Of a stretch of 64,000 nt of DNA, positions 10,080-21,612 are shown piece after piece. The DNA comes from Podospora bellae-mahoneyi. Its lineage: Eukaryota > Ascomycota > Sordariomycetes > Sordariales > Podosporaceae. Numbering within the stretch: position 1 is the first letter of the stretch; every line of letters starts with the position of its first letter. The notes under the pieces were generated by a model. It had not been told where the DNA came from and searched no databases. It worked only from the letters and a program-made list of their open reading frames with translations. Position numbers and translations under genes: made by a program. The stretch is from positions 2,542,001 to 2,606,000 of the forward strand of contig NC_085886.1 of the NCBI RefSeq assembly GCF_035222275.1, given 5' to 3'.

Positions 10080-12416
10080 TCACTTCGCAAACTATTCCAA
10101 TGTTAGCCCAAATCCTCATTCAGGATGGAAAATCCGTGTACTCACAGCCTTAGCCTCCTCCTCGGTCACATCCGAAACATCCAGCTCCTCCTTCGTGATG
10201 AGCCCCAGTCCACCACCCACAATATGCTTATACCACATCTCCCTCCGGTCACCATCCAGCTCACCACTCAGCAAGCTCTTCTTCAGCGCTCTCAGAAGCT
10301 TGTTGTACAGCATTGGCATCTCGAACCCAAGCAACTCCTCCCTCATAACTCCCAAATTCTCAGCAGCCCGCGAGTAAAACACATCAGCAAAGCTGTCCTT
10401 GATGAGCTTCCGAACAATCTCGCCCATTTGCTTGACTGCCTTCTCGATCGTCTCGTCGTCCTCAGCTGCGGCGAGCATCTGCTTGAACTCGGGAATAGCG
10501 TTTTCTGAAGAGATGGCAGCGCGCTTGGGTTGACCGCCAAGGAGGGAGTCAACGTCAAGGCCGGAGAGGGGCTTGACGGCGTCTTTCTTGCCGAAGCGAC
10601 CTTTGGCCTTTTCGGGAACCTTCTTGAGTTCTGCGGCATCGATCAGGTTGCCGATTTCGTGCTTGGCTTTCTCGAGGAGCTTCTTTGGAGGCTTGGAGTA
10701 CCTCAACAGAATCTCGGCTGGTTGCCCGATGGGCGAGTCTGGGTCAACAGCCCGGGCTCGGATGGCCTGGTTCATCCGGTGGATGATTGGGTTGTACACC
10801 TCGTCTACGGGTGCATAGTCTACTGGTTTTCTGTTGCGACATGTTAGTAGACTGCCGGGATACATGGAGCAAAAAGCATACCCATCCTCATCAACATCAT
10901 AGTTCGACAAATCCATTGCGTCAACAAAGTCGCTCACAGCGTCCTTCAAATCATCGTTTGGCAACAGTCGATGCTCCTTGAGCACACTCCCAGACACGGT
11001 AAGCACCTTGTCCAAGGGCGGGAATTGGTAACTTCGGATATCCTCGGCAAAGGGCAGAGGTACATCGTAAAGGCACTCAAACTCATCCTCAAGACCAGTG
11101 TTGGGCTTGAGAAGAAGAATCTGAACTGCAGCCTCATCCTTTTGCACATATCTGGCAACAGCATACGAGTCAGCCTCGTAGAGAGCATGAATGAATGCCG
11201 AAAGTCCCAATTCGGCCTCCTCATTCATTTTCTGGGGCACAATCAGACCCGTTTCGCCCATGTTGATAAAGGGATTGTAACTGTCAAAGGGGATGAACCC
11301 GATGATGGTGAATGACTTTTTGGTCGAGTACTTTGTGATGGACAGGTCGGACTCGCCAAACGGAACCACCGTGCGGCCATACTGGTAGCCCTTTGCAAGC
11401 TCTTCAAAATCAACATCTCTCTTGCCTCCTGGGGCGTCGGGATCGTTGACCTTGTAGGTGCGCATTTGCTTGACACCGGAGAACTCGGCTCCGCCCATCT
11501 CAAAATCCCCATCTTCGTCTTTGTAGGTCTGTGATTGACTGAATCCGTTATTGTTGCTGACCACGACGGTGCTTGCTGATGGCGCGGAAGCGCGTTTGGT
11601 CTTGTAGTAACGCTCCACGTGGAAGCTGATGGCGCTAGGATATTTGTCTGGGTCTCCGAGGGTCAAAGGCCCATCATAGGCCTTGAATGGTCGTACTGGC
11701 TTGATCCGAGGTATTGACAGCTCATCCACGGCCTGTTGCATGGTGCCGAATACGCCGTCATTGCACTTTTCCACCAGTTGCTGAAGTGCCTTCTCGTTGT
11801 TTTTCTTGTTAGTAGACTTGTCTTCTTCCTTAAAGCCGTAGTCAGCGTCGTCAAAATCGATACCACTAAAAGAATATCAGTCTGGCGCTGTCTCTTGTCG
11901 TCAGGAAACAGAAACATACATCACAATCAGTTCAGCTTTGAACTCGTTGAATACCGCAGCGATGTGGTCCAGCTCTTCATCATCAATGCTCGACTCGCCA
12001 TTGGTGACAAGGATTACCCTCCGCTTGATCTTGTGCTTTGGATTGTAGTTCTCAAGCATCTTCAGTGCCACCACAATAGCGGAAACCGGATCGGCACCAT
12101 AGCTCCTGGACGGCTGGACCTTGGAGCGCAATTCTCTGAGCTCCGTCATGCTCATGGGGCCGATGGGCTGTAACACAGAGATGTTATCGTAGCCCTCGAG
12201 CTTATCTTTATCCGCGAGTTCGTTCTCTGTCTCATCGGTGTTGAAGCCAACGAAACCTATGGTCCACGTCTTCCTGCTTGCCGCGACGGTATCTGAAATC
12301 TTGTCCCAAACATAGCGCATACCAAAATCGAGATCAGATTCGACGCGGCCGTTATGGCAATCAGCCATTGACTCGCCTAGGTCGACGACGTAGACTGTGG
12401 ATTCCTTGTCGGCCAT
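10080..12416 (-). CDS. ku80: Ku80, DNA double-strand-break end-binding subunit
   Basis: Ku80 pairs with Ku70 to ring broken DNA ends and recruit the non-homologous end-joining machinery in the nucleus; it also acts at telomeres (Neurospora name mus-52). Four exons, 11920-12416, 10882-11865, 10146-10830 and 10080-10091, give 725 residues. The N-terminal vWA domain begins ATVYVVDLG-like (STVYVVDLGESM) and includes KRRVILVTNGESS. The Ku core includes VRPFKAYDGPLTLGDP, RTYKVNDPDAPGGKRDV and GFIPFDSYNPFINMGET. The C-terminal part has an IPEFKQMLAAAEDDETIEK segment and an acidic end. Introns of 54, 51 and 54 nt have good donors (GTATGT, GTATGC, GTGAGT). The last exon encodes only FAK and the stop; it was chosen because its intron has GTGAGT, GCTAAC and TAG. 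It shares a promoter interval with the TMEM205-like gene. Confidence 0.93.
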
Positions 12417-12827
12417 TCTGTGTGTTTTTGCTCATCAACTGGAGTGAAAATGGAAGAATTGAGACGAATTTCAATGTCAGGTGTTCGAATAAATGGTCGT
12501 TGACACGATCTCCAGGCAGCATCGCCAAAGGACCCACGCGCCTTGATCTGGGTCTGGGATGGCAGCTGCTGCCTTCCCTCTCGCGCGTGGGCACATGTCT
12601 TCGCGTCACCCAGCATTTAAACCCTCGTGCCTGCAACAAAAAGACGCACGGGCCATGACCCCAACCACCAGCTTCTCCACAAAGGCCAACAGCCAAGTGC
12701 ACGCTTGAGCTGCACAATGATTGATTGATAAGATCATGCCCCTCACAGAGAGTCTTGACCTCAGCTGTCTGTATCTCCTTAGCAGTTTCCTTCCTATCCT
12801 TACAACCAAAACCTCACAACTTTCAAA
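12417..12827. promoter_or_regulatory. bidirectional promoter between Ku80 and the TMEM205-like gene
   Basis: 411 bp between divergent ATGs. The rightward half has a pyrimidine-rich leader ending ACTTTCAAAATGG. Nothing else stands out. Confidence 0.4.
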
Positions 12828-13500
12828 ATGGGCTTCTTCTCCCCCGCCCCGTACCACATCATCAGGTACCACCACTCCTCCCCACCACTTCACCACATAC
12901 ATCACCCTCAACTAACCCCCCCCCTCTCAGCTACGGCTTCCTCCTCGGCACAACCTTCTTCCACACCTTCGTAGGCGGCATCGTCTCCTTCCGCGTCCTC
13001 CCCCGCCCCCAGTTCTCCTCCCTCATGTCCTCCCTCTTCCCAATCTACTTCACAATCCAAACCGCCCTCCCCCTCGTCCTAGCAATCACCTACCCCGCCA
13101 GCCAAAACCCCTTCGGCATCACCGGAGGCATCACCGGCTTCCTTCACTCCTCCAACCGCTACTCCACCTTCGTCCCCGTCACCGCCACCTTTGTGTCCGC
13201 CCTCGCCAACCTCGCCTTCGTCGGTCCTCTCACGACCAAGGTCATGGATGAGAGGAAGCTCCAGGGTATGTGTACTCCATGCCTACAATTACATATATCA
13301 CTCGGTAATTATTAATGCCACAAAAAAAAACAGAAAAGAAAGACGGCAAAAAATCCTGGGACTCCCCTCCCCACTCGCAAGAAATGCAAGCCCTCAACAA
13401 GCAATTCGGCATCCTCCACGGCGTGTCCAGCTTCCTGAACCTAGGCACCTTTATCGGAAGCCTTGTTTACGGCGTTACCCTGTCCAAGAGACTCTCTTAA
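12828..13500 (+). CDS. TMEM205-like (DUF4149) membrane protein
   Basis: Three exons, 12828-12865, 12931-13265 and 13334-13500, with introns of 65 and 68 nt, give 179 residues. The protein starts MGFFSPAPYHIISYGFLLG and has four hydrophobic segments: FLLGTTFFHTFVGGIVSF, YFTIQTALPLVLAITYP, FVSALANLAFVGPLTT and a C-terminal LGTFIGSLVYGV. The TFFHTFVGG and FGILHG-type motifs are typical of the TMEM205/DUF4149 family of small four-helix proteins of unresolved function, some on mitochondrial or ER membranes. The Gln/Lys-rich loop before the last helix (HSQEMQALNKQFGILHGVSS) is the conserved family tail. Confidence 0.85.
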
Positions 13501-14160
13501 AACCAATCCCCAACCTACCAGCAAGTACCTTGCTCCCCACCCGAGTTCAAAGCGCATAGTTCGTCTCAGGTCCAACGTCTCAAGTCAAGGTCAAGGTCTC
13601 TTCCCACAAACACACACACACACACACACGCAAAGCACAAAGTCACATGGCAGCAAGCATTACGAATGACAAATTTGGTTTATCACACCATGTTTTTTAT
13701 CATGTGTTTCTGCTCTGTAGGTTGGTTATACAACATACACATTTACAGAGAAAAACAAAGCCCCATCCCTTTACACGCCCAAACCCAGATATCTCGAAAC
13801 AAAATGACAAATTAACGCCCGCTATAGAATGCCCTTTTTCTCTCAGGAGACAGTGAAAGAAAAAAAGCAAAATACCACAAATCCCGCCGCTTGTTGTGTG
13901 TTGTGGTATTAATAGACCCGCCAATTTTCCGTGTCAACGATCCAACGCAAATATCCCATCCCATTCATCTACCCATCCATCCAGTTTCAGAATCCAGTTG
14001 CGGCGGCGGGCTTTGCAACCCATTCATCCATCCATCCATCTACCCACCCACCCAAATCTCGATCCAGTAGTTTCCAGGTTTCGCAACCTCTCTATCCAAT
14101 CTCTTCTTTTCTTTTTCTTTTTCTTTTTCTTTTCCTTTTTGCCCTTCAAACGATGATTGA
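13501..14160. other. gene-free interval between convergent genes
   Basis: 3' region of the TMEM205-like gene and of the poly-Asn gene. Holds a CA run (about 13609-13629), CCATCCAT/ACCC-type repeats near 13965-14055 and a TTTTC repeat near 14103-14140. No gene is seen. Confidence 0.45.
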
Positions 14161-14551
14161 TCACAACCCACTAGCCAAAGCCCTCAACTCCCTCTTCACC
14201 TCCTCCATCTCCCTCCTCCTCTTCTCGGCATCCTCCTGCACCTTTCTCCTCTCCCTCTCCTCCTCTTGCTGATCAACCAGCTTTTGCTTCTCCACCCACT
14301 GCGTCAGCGTCCACCGGCCTGGCTTCCTGGCCAGGAGCTCCTCCACGCTCAACTCGGCGGCCGGCTTGGGGAATTGGGTAGAGAGGGGGTCGACTCTGAT
14401 TTGCTTGCGGCCCGGGACGGGGGGTTGGATGTGAATTATGGGGGTTGTGGCTGTCCTCTTTGGTGCAGCGGGGGGAGTGGCGGTAGGAATGGCGAGGGAG
14501 GTGGTTGAGCCGCAATTGTGGCATTGGGTGAGGGTAGCAGCAGGCTTGAGG

Positions 14552-14597
<46 letters not shown>

Positions 14598-14973
14598 CGG
14601 TGGGGGTGGGAGGGGTGGTGACGGAGGGAAAGTAGCTGTCTGTTGAGGTGGCGGGGGAGGAGGAGAGGGTTGGTGGGGTGGCAGCGGTGGTGGTGGCGGC
14701 GGTGGTGGTGTCCGACATGGCGGAGGGGGTGGTGGTGGTGGACATTGCGGTGTTGGTTGAGGTAGAGGATGTTTTTCGGTAGAGGGATGACCAGAAGCTT
14801 GAGGAAGTAGGGGAGCTGGGTCTGCTTAGTCTTCTGCTGGTTGGTCGGCTGTTGCTGCTGCTTTCCTTCTTGTTGCCGCTGTCGTTGTCTGTCGAAGAAG
14901 AAGAGGAAATCAAGAATTGGAACGGGTTGCGGAAGGAGAACCGGTTGGGGTTTGAGGACGAGGAGGCTGCCAT
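14161..14973 (-). CDS. low-complexity protein with poly-Asn tract, function unknown
   Basis: One exon from ATG at 14971-14973 gives 270 residues; upstream in-frame Met codons exist, but MAASSSSNPNRFSFRNPF looks like a natural start. The first ~130 residues are Ser/Thr-rich and disordered. A run of 15-16 Asn follows, then a short CHNCGS motif that could be half a zinc site. The C-terminal quarter is more conserved-looking: AELSVEELLARKPGRWTLTQ then a charged coiled-coil segment rich in Glu, Arg and Gln. The pattern (disordered N-terminus, WTLTQWVEKQK, basic coiled coil) is one I do not recognise as a named family. Probably a fungal-specific protein. Confidence 0.65.
14551..14596. repeat. (GTT)n microsatellite encoding poly-Asn
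   Basis: About fifteen GTT units, read as AAC on the reverse strand, so they encode the Asn tract of the neighbouring protein. Confidence 0.95.
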
Positions 14974-16882
14974 TTTGAAAGAATGTGAAGAGATGAGCTG
15001 CTCTTTAAAAAGGTCGGTGGGTTGATGGGTAGGATGAATTGGGTTTCTGTTGCTCCAAAAAGTGAAAATCGTCGGTCCCTTTGTGGGGTTTTTGGGCTGG
15101 TCGCGAAGCTTAAGATAAGCCTTTTCCTCCTTGCTGGCTGTCACCGGATTCCCCCCTGACTCTTTTCAGGGTCTTTCCCTGGGCAAGAGAGCAAACGGCC
15201 GAGTGAAGCTTGATTCAACTTTGTGCTCTTTGCAGGCGCTACTAACTCGGCTGGTTCCACAACAGAACAAAACGTGGAAAGAAGCGGTGCCTGCGAAGGG
15301 AGCCGGTGAAGACAGGCGGGGAAGTTGGTAGGTCTCGAGGGCTTGGTGACTTTGCTGGTCGCGGATGGGATGAACGGTTGTGGCGGGAGCTACTGGCGGG
15401 CAACTGTGCTCGAGTCGTAAACACCGTCGGATTTGAGCTCGGAGGGTGATGGAGGTGGTTTGATGTCAAAAAGCTTGAGGTGCTCAGATGACAAGGTGGG
15501 ATGAATAATAAGTGAATATGTTTGCTTTGTGACTCGAAAGACGAGATATTATTCACTGAGAGATATTCACGTTTTGTTCGAGAAGAGTCAAAAGACCGAG
15601 GAATAATAACACAACAATGTGACGAGTTCAAGACATCAAGACTGAACCGAAAAGAAAAAACAAGGCAGCTGCCGTAATATATACCCTCACAAACAAACAT
15701 CCTCCTCTTCTCCTCCCTCTTTCATGTCCGCCCGACCCGCTGGTCACAACCAATGCCCGGTGGTGGTGGTGGTCGGGGAGGCTCTCCCGCGCTCTGACCG
15801 GACTAGGACCAGGGTCCGGACTGCGGAGAGGGCCCAGTCCACCCAGATTTTCCCCATCTCCTGTGATGATCCATCTCCACTCCCTTTATGTCAAATTCAC
15901 GGGGGGTTATCAAAATTGGGGGTTTGCTTATTCTGGGAACCGCTGTGTTGTTCACTAACGGCCTGAGGTAATCGGCGAAGAGCGGGACAACAAGACCAAC
16001 TGGGTGGTCAGGTCAGGCGGGCCTGGTGGATATAAACATCTCTTTTTCACAGTTTCATGCTCCCATTTGTTGTGGTTATGGCCCTCCTCCACGGTGAACC
16101 CCCCACACACACCTTGGGCATTGAAGATGGGCCTGGTCTCTTTGGCTTCCAACCCCACGTTTCAAACGGGGCTCAACCAATCTGCAGCTGCATGCAAGTC
16201 CAGCACGCGAGGTAGCGTTGAAAAAAGAGCCAATTTCACCCAGTTTGGTCATGTGGACCTTCTGGAATCCCGCACTAACTAGCGGGTCGTCACCGCTAGC
16301 AGCGTGGGAGGGCCCCTGTCTCGTGTCCAGATCTGTGGGATGCTCACACCATTTCAGGGAGCCGCTAAAAGCCGGAGTGCTTTGGCGAAAAACGATGCCT
16401 GAAATGGATATCTTCAGCTGGTTTCCCAGCCCAATATGGCCTCAAGGTGGTGATGCCTGATGTTTTTTTTTTCTTTTCTTTTTTTTTTTTCGTTTGTTTT
16501 TGTTTCTCTCTGTGTAAATTGTCTGTGGATAATCAAGAATACGGACATGAGCTCTGGTCACCTGAGTCGGAAAGTGGTGGACCAAGGCGTGGTCGGTAAT
16601 TTACACTGTGATTAACGATAATATTCTCATGTTCCACCTGAAAGAAGATCCCCTGCGCACCACCCTTCCCCACATCTCATCTACACAGCTCATCTGCCGC
16701 CGCTCGTCTAAACGGTAGGGTTGCAGCCCTGTTGGGCTCGGGTCTCGTCCGCGACGGGCATCAAGATGCAGAATTGTTGGCCATCTGGACCGGCCCGTCC
16801 CTGACGGCTGCTGTGCCCCCATCAATCTACTTTTGAAGTCTCGTAGTAGAAAGGTTGCATATACCGACCTCTGACACAGACC
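14974..16882. other. 1.9-kb gene-free interval
   Basis: Contains the promoter of the poly-Asn gene and the 3' flank of the DUF1295 gene. A T-rich run with scattered C lies near 16463-16500. No coding signal with a recognisable product was found on either strand. Confidence 0.4.
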
Positions 16883-18085
16883 TCACTTCTGTTTCTGTTT
16901 CTGTTTCCGTCTTTCCTTCTCTTCAATCTGCTTGGCGATCTCGCTGGTGCGGATCACCTTTGGTGCCTTTGCTGGCGGTACCTTGTAGCCCGTGATCCAA
17001 GTTGGAGCAAACATGCCGACCTGTCTCTGATACGCCTTATACTCTGGGTATTTCCCCGCCGTGATGAGCTCCGTGAGCCACGTCGACCCTTGAAAGAGCA
17101 TGATCAGAAAGGAAGGACCCACGCCGGCCCAACTGTACAAGTTCCTTGTGGCATAGCAACTCCACTGATACAGGACAAACCAGATGGTCTGCTCGCAAGC
17201 AAAGTTAGGATGCCTCGAGTAGCTCCACAGGCCCGTCGTGATGAAGCCACGATCGAGGTCGTCTCGCTTGAAGCCTGACGGAACCTTGGCGGTTTTTCGG
17301 TATTGCTGCTTGGCAGACTGAAACTCCCACTGCTGTTGGTCGGCGATCCACTCCGTGAGGATCAACAAGAGCTCGACAGACGTATATGCGATGTCGGAGC
17401 TGGTCAGGTTGGGCTCAAACTGAGATGCCAGCAGGATGGGATAGGCGGGGGCTGCGAGGGCGAAAAGCAGGATGCTTTGGATGAAGGAGATGAAGGTCCA
17501 GTTGAAGACGTGAAAGGCAGCTTTGGGGACATATTGACGGATGATTTCCCTGCCCGGAATTAGTAAGCCGTGATAAAGGTCAAAAGACTTGCGAGTATAC
17601 ACACCATCGGTAGTCTTCCGATCCCACACTATAGCCGCCCTTTCTCCAGTAGTTGAAGGTGAGTCGAGCCTTCATCATGTTGTTAGCACTTCTGAGCTGA
17701 CCCCATGATCGGCGGTGTAACTTACGCTCCATGCAGCGCTGAAGAAGAGCGCAGCGTCTAGTCTCTGACTGGGAATTCCTGCCAAACGGGCCCAGGCATT
17801 GAAGTGGGCAATGTAGATGGTGGGCAACAAACTCCATGCCCGGTCAACTTGTGAATAGTTGCGGTTGATCTCGGCGGCAACCAGGAAGATAGCACCCAGC
17901 ACTATCGAGATGGCAAATCCAGATATGAGTGGGTTTGTTTCTGCGTAGAGGTCCAGGAGACCCTCGCGGCGTGCAATGACATCGAGCACCTTGCTGGGCA
18001 GAGTGTAAAGCTGGGGAATAAACGGCTCCACCGTTTTGGAGAAGTCGGCGCAATCTTCGAGCGCTTTGATGGTTGGAAACGCCAT
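16883..18085 (-). CDS. DUF1295 / steroid 5-alpha-reductase-like membrane protein
   Basis: Three exons, 17726-18085, 17605-17669 and 16883-17549, with introns of 56 and 55 nt, give 363 residues. Several hydrophobic helices are visible (GFAISIVLGAIFLVAAE, WTFISFIQSILLFALAAP). The C-terminal domain carries GLWSYSRHPNFACEQTIWF, the RHPN motif shared by DUF1295 proteins, sterol and steroid reductases and isoprenylcysteine methyltransferases, where it contributes to cofactor binding. QVDRAWSLLPTIYIAHFNAW and FNYWRKGGYSVGSEDYRW are also standard family blocks. The C-terminus is Lys/Gln-rich. The likely role is an ER oxidoreductase acting on a lipid; the substrate is unknown. It diverges from TOP3. 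Confidence 0.85.
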
Positions 18086-18572
18086 TGTTGACTCGGGTGT
18101 GTACTCAATGACCGGATATGACTTGCTTCCTCAGTTGCAACATGAGATAGGTACTGGGAAGTCAAGTTATACCTGCTTGATGAGTGGCCAACTAACTGAT
18201 GTGAGCGTCATCACATCCAGCGGCAACGATCTGGTGTTGGGCTGTGAAACGCTTGGATCGCCCAGGGTTAGGGGCGGTTTAGCGTGGTGTGGAAGCCGCC
18301 AAGACGCGATTGCCCCTTCGAAAGATTTCCATTCTTACGTGGTATCGTGTATTTACTTTAAGTTCGCTTAGTTGCATATCGAGTTTGGGCTCACATCACG
18401 TTCGCGCACGTATTTCATGAAATTTCACATCTCAACTCGGTTCACCACCCCATTCAGGCCTCGTGAACTGAAAAGGCGGGATTGTTGCCTAATATCCATG
18501 AAAGTCAAATTCATCAGATGAGATTATCTGAACCCGAGGAAAGCTGTCAACCAGTGTTGACTGCTGCCTCTC
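18086..18572. promoter_or_regulatory. interval between the DUF1295 gene and the TOP3 upstream frame
   Basis: Should carry the promoter of the DUF1295 gene and part of the TOP3 promoter. No distinct motif is visible. Confidence 0.35.
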
Positions 18573-18926
18573 ATGGAAGGCACGAGGAGGAGCTTATACG
18601 TGCAGGTTGGAGTCTTGAGCAGGCTTTCCTCTCATCGCGACTCGGTTGTGAGAGCACATCATATCTATAATTTGAAGAAGTCTAGATTTGGAGTCTCATC
18701 CAACATTCAATCTCATGTTGCCAATTGCAGCTCTGCTCTCTTCTTCTTCTTCTTCTCCACTCACTCTCCTTCACTAGCAAAGTCCGCGGCAAAAACTACG
18801 AAACCAACTTCAACCAAAACAACCAAATCGTCACCAACTTCATCGACTAAGATATCGAAGGCTTCCACCAAGACCTCATCAGCAAAAACTGAACAACCAA
18901 CCATCGACACAAAACCCAACAACATC
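18573..18926 (+). other. in-frame upstream extension of TOP3 (possible alternative N-terminus)
   Basis: An ATG at 18573 opens 118 codons that run without a stop into the TOP3 start. The first 40 residues (MEGTRRSLYVQVGVLSRLSS onward) are rich in Arg/Ser and poor in acidic residues; the rest is Ser/Thr/Lys-rich. This could be a 5' leader that happens to be open, or an alternative N-terminus like the mitochondrial isoform known from animal TOP3A. Confidence 0.35.
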
Positions 18927-21052
18927 ATGACACGCGTCCTCTGCGTGGCTGAAAAGCCCTCCATCGCCAAAGCAGTCGCCCAACACCTCTCCGGAGGCCA
19001 ATATCAAACCGTACTTCCCCCCTCCCCATCTCACGCCACCCTTTGCTAACTTTCCATCAGGCGAACACCTCAGACAAATACACCAAAAACTACTCCTTCA
19101 CCTTCAACTTCGGCCCCGGCCTGGGCGACTCCAACGTAACCATGACCGCCGTCCGCGGCCACCTCACCACCGCCGAATTCCCCCCCACCTACAAATCCTG
19201 GTCCCACCCACCCCCCGACTCCCTCTTCGACGCCCCCATCACCACCGTCACAACCCCTGACTGCAAAGCCATAGCCCGCAACATCGAAACCCTCGCCCGG
19301 TCCTCCTCCGTCCTCATCATCTGGACCGACTGCGACCGCGAGGGGGAGCACATCGGCTCCGAAATCCGCGACGCCGCGCTCAAGGGGAACAGGAACATCC
19401 AGGTCAGGCGAGCGCGGTTTTCAAATGTGGAGAGGGGGCACATACTCAGCGCGGCGAGGAGGTTGGTGGCGCTGGATCAGCGGCAGGTTGATGCCGTGGC
19501 GGCGAGGATTGAGCTGGATTTGAGGATCGGGTTTGCTTTCACAAGGTTCTTGACGAATAACCTGCGGGGGTTGGGGGGTCCGATGGGGGAGTTGATGATC
19601 AGTTATGGGTCTTGTCAGTTTCCCACTCTGGGGTTTGTCGTCGATCGGTACTTTCGGGTCAAGAATTTTGTTCCCGAGGCGTTTTGGAGTATCAAGCTTG
19701 TTCACGAGAGGGAGGGGATGAAGGTGAGCTTTGGCTGGGCGCGGAATCGACTGTTTGATCGGGCGGCGGTGACGATTCTGTATGAACGCTGCCTGAGAGC
19801 GAGGGAAGCGGTGGTGAAAAAGGTTCAGGAGAAGCCCACCAAAAAGTGGAAGCCTCTCCCGCTTACGACGGTGGAATTACAAAAAATGGCGACGAGGTTT
19901 TTGAGGATGACGGGTCAACAGGCTATGACGGTGGCGGAGAAGCTGTACAACAAGGGGTTTATCTCTTATCCGAGGACGGAGACGGACAGGTTTGACAAGG
20001 GGATGAACCTGAGAGGGTTGGTCGAGAAGCAGTTTCCTGACGGGAGGTGGGGGGCTTTCGCGAGGGAGTTGATTGAGGGGGGGAGGTTCAACCAGCCGAG
20101 GCAGGGGAAGAATGATGATAAGGCTCATCCGCCTATCCACCCTATCACCTACGCGGCGCCGACGGTGCTGGATGAGCAGGAGAGAAAGGTGTATGAGTTT
20201 GTGGTGAGGAGGTTTTTGGCTTGTTGCTCGGATGATGCCAAGGGGATGGCGACGGATGTGGAGGTGGGGTATGGGGAGGAGATGTTTGCTGCGCATGGGG
20301 TTATTGTGCTGGAGAGGAATTATCTGGATGTGTACCCCTACGAAAACTGGACGGGGACGGCCATGTTGCCCAAGTTTGAGGTGGGGGAGAGGTTTGAGCC
20401 GACCGAGGCCATGATGACGGAGGGGAAGACGAGCCCGCCGAGTTACTTGACCGAGGCGGATCTGATTGCGTTGATGGATGCGAATGGGATTGGGACGGAT
20501 GCCACGATGGCGGAGCACATTGAGAAGATCCAGGAGAGGCAATATGTGGTTACGGTGCCGAGGGGGGGAGGGGGAGGAGCTGGTGGTGCCGAGGAAGATA
20601 ATGAGCCTCCTCCTGCTGCTGGGCGAGGCCGTGGGAGAGGAAGGGGGAGGGGTGGACGAGCTGCTCGTGGCGGGAGAGGAGGGGCGAGAGGCGGTGGTGC
20701 TGGCGGAGGAGGGGGTGGTGATGGTGTCAAGGAATTTATCCCGACCAGTCTCGGAGTTGCCCTTATCATGGGTTTCGACAGGATGAGCTTCGAGATCAGT
20801 CTTGGGAAGCCGTTTCTACGAAAGGAGACGGAGCTCATGATGAAAGCCATCTGCGAGGGCAGGTCGACCAAGCAAGAGTTTCTGCAGAGCAACATACACC
20901 AGTACAGGACAGTATACCATCAGTCCTCGGCGGAGCTCAATACACTCAAAGCAGTGAGTTTGTTTACATTTACTTGAGTTGATTTTAAGATTGACATACT
21001 GACACACCCACAGGCCTGCAGACAATACGTCTTCAACAACGGCAACGGGTAA
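18927..21052 (+). CDS. TOP3: DNA topoisomerase III (type IA)
   Basis: Single-strand decatenase that works with a RecQ helicase and Rmi1 to dissolve recombination intermediates in the nucleus. Three exons, 18927-19010, 19061-20953 and 21014-21052, give 671 residues. The Toprim domain begins RVLCVAEKPSIAKAVA and carries the acidic triad region WTDCDREGE (about residues 117-125). The active-site Tyr is Y331 in FISYPRTETDRF. Other family blocks are SYGSCQFPTLGFVVDRY and LIALMDANGIGTDATMAEHI. A Gly/Arg-rich insert (about 530-583) sits inside the core just before EFIPTSLGVALI. The usual C-terminal zinc fingers of animal TOP3A are absent, as in yeast Top3. The start at 18927 aligns with the family; a longer in-frame start exists upstream. 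Confidence 0.93.
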
Positions 21053-21556
21053 TGAACGATCAACATATCCCCTCCCGAGTATATCAGAGGCTGGTTACAC
21101 AGAACAGCACTGCACGAATTCCCTCACCTATACACCCTCACGTATAGTAAGTACAACAACCCTCTCAAACCACTCACAACACGCCCCCAACCTGAAACAA
21201 ATGTCCCCGCCCTCTCTAACCAACGAGAACAAAAGCACCAGCAGCAGTGCATCCTATCAACAACACCACATTTTGCCTGCCGTGAAATGGCAGGCGGGAT
21301 TTACCTGCATGTCGCTGGTGCGCGGGTGTGGACCATCACGAGCTCCCCCCTTCCCCTTCCCCTCCCCCATCAATTCCTCGGCCGCGGCGGAATTGGGGGT
21401 GCTATTTCCCCCCTCCTTCCGATAACCGGATGTCCGGGGGTTGGTAAAAAGATCATGGCTTTTTTTCTTTGACACTCCCGTTCCGTTTCCGGGCTCCGGT
21501 TCGTTGCAGTAAAAGCAAGCAGCCAGAGAGGTGCGTGTTTGTGTCACAATTGGTTG

Positions 21557-21612
<56 letters not shown>

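Noticed and set aside
21561-21608. GT repeat as a telomere or centromere signal
   Set aside because: It is a plain dinucleotide microsatellite; no TTAGGG arrays or AT-rich repeat blocks are seen anywhere in the window.
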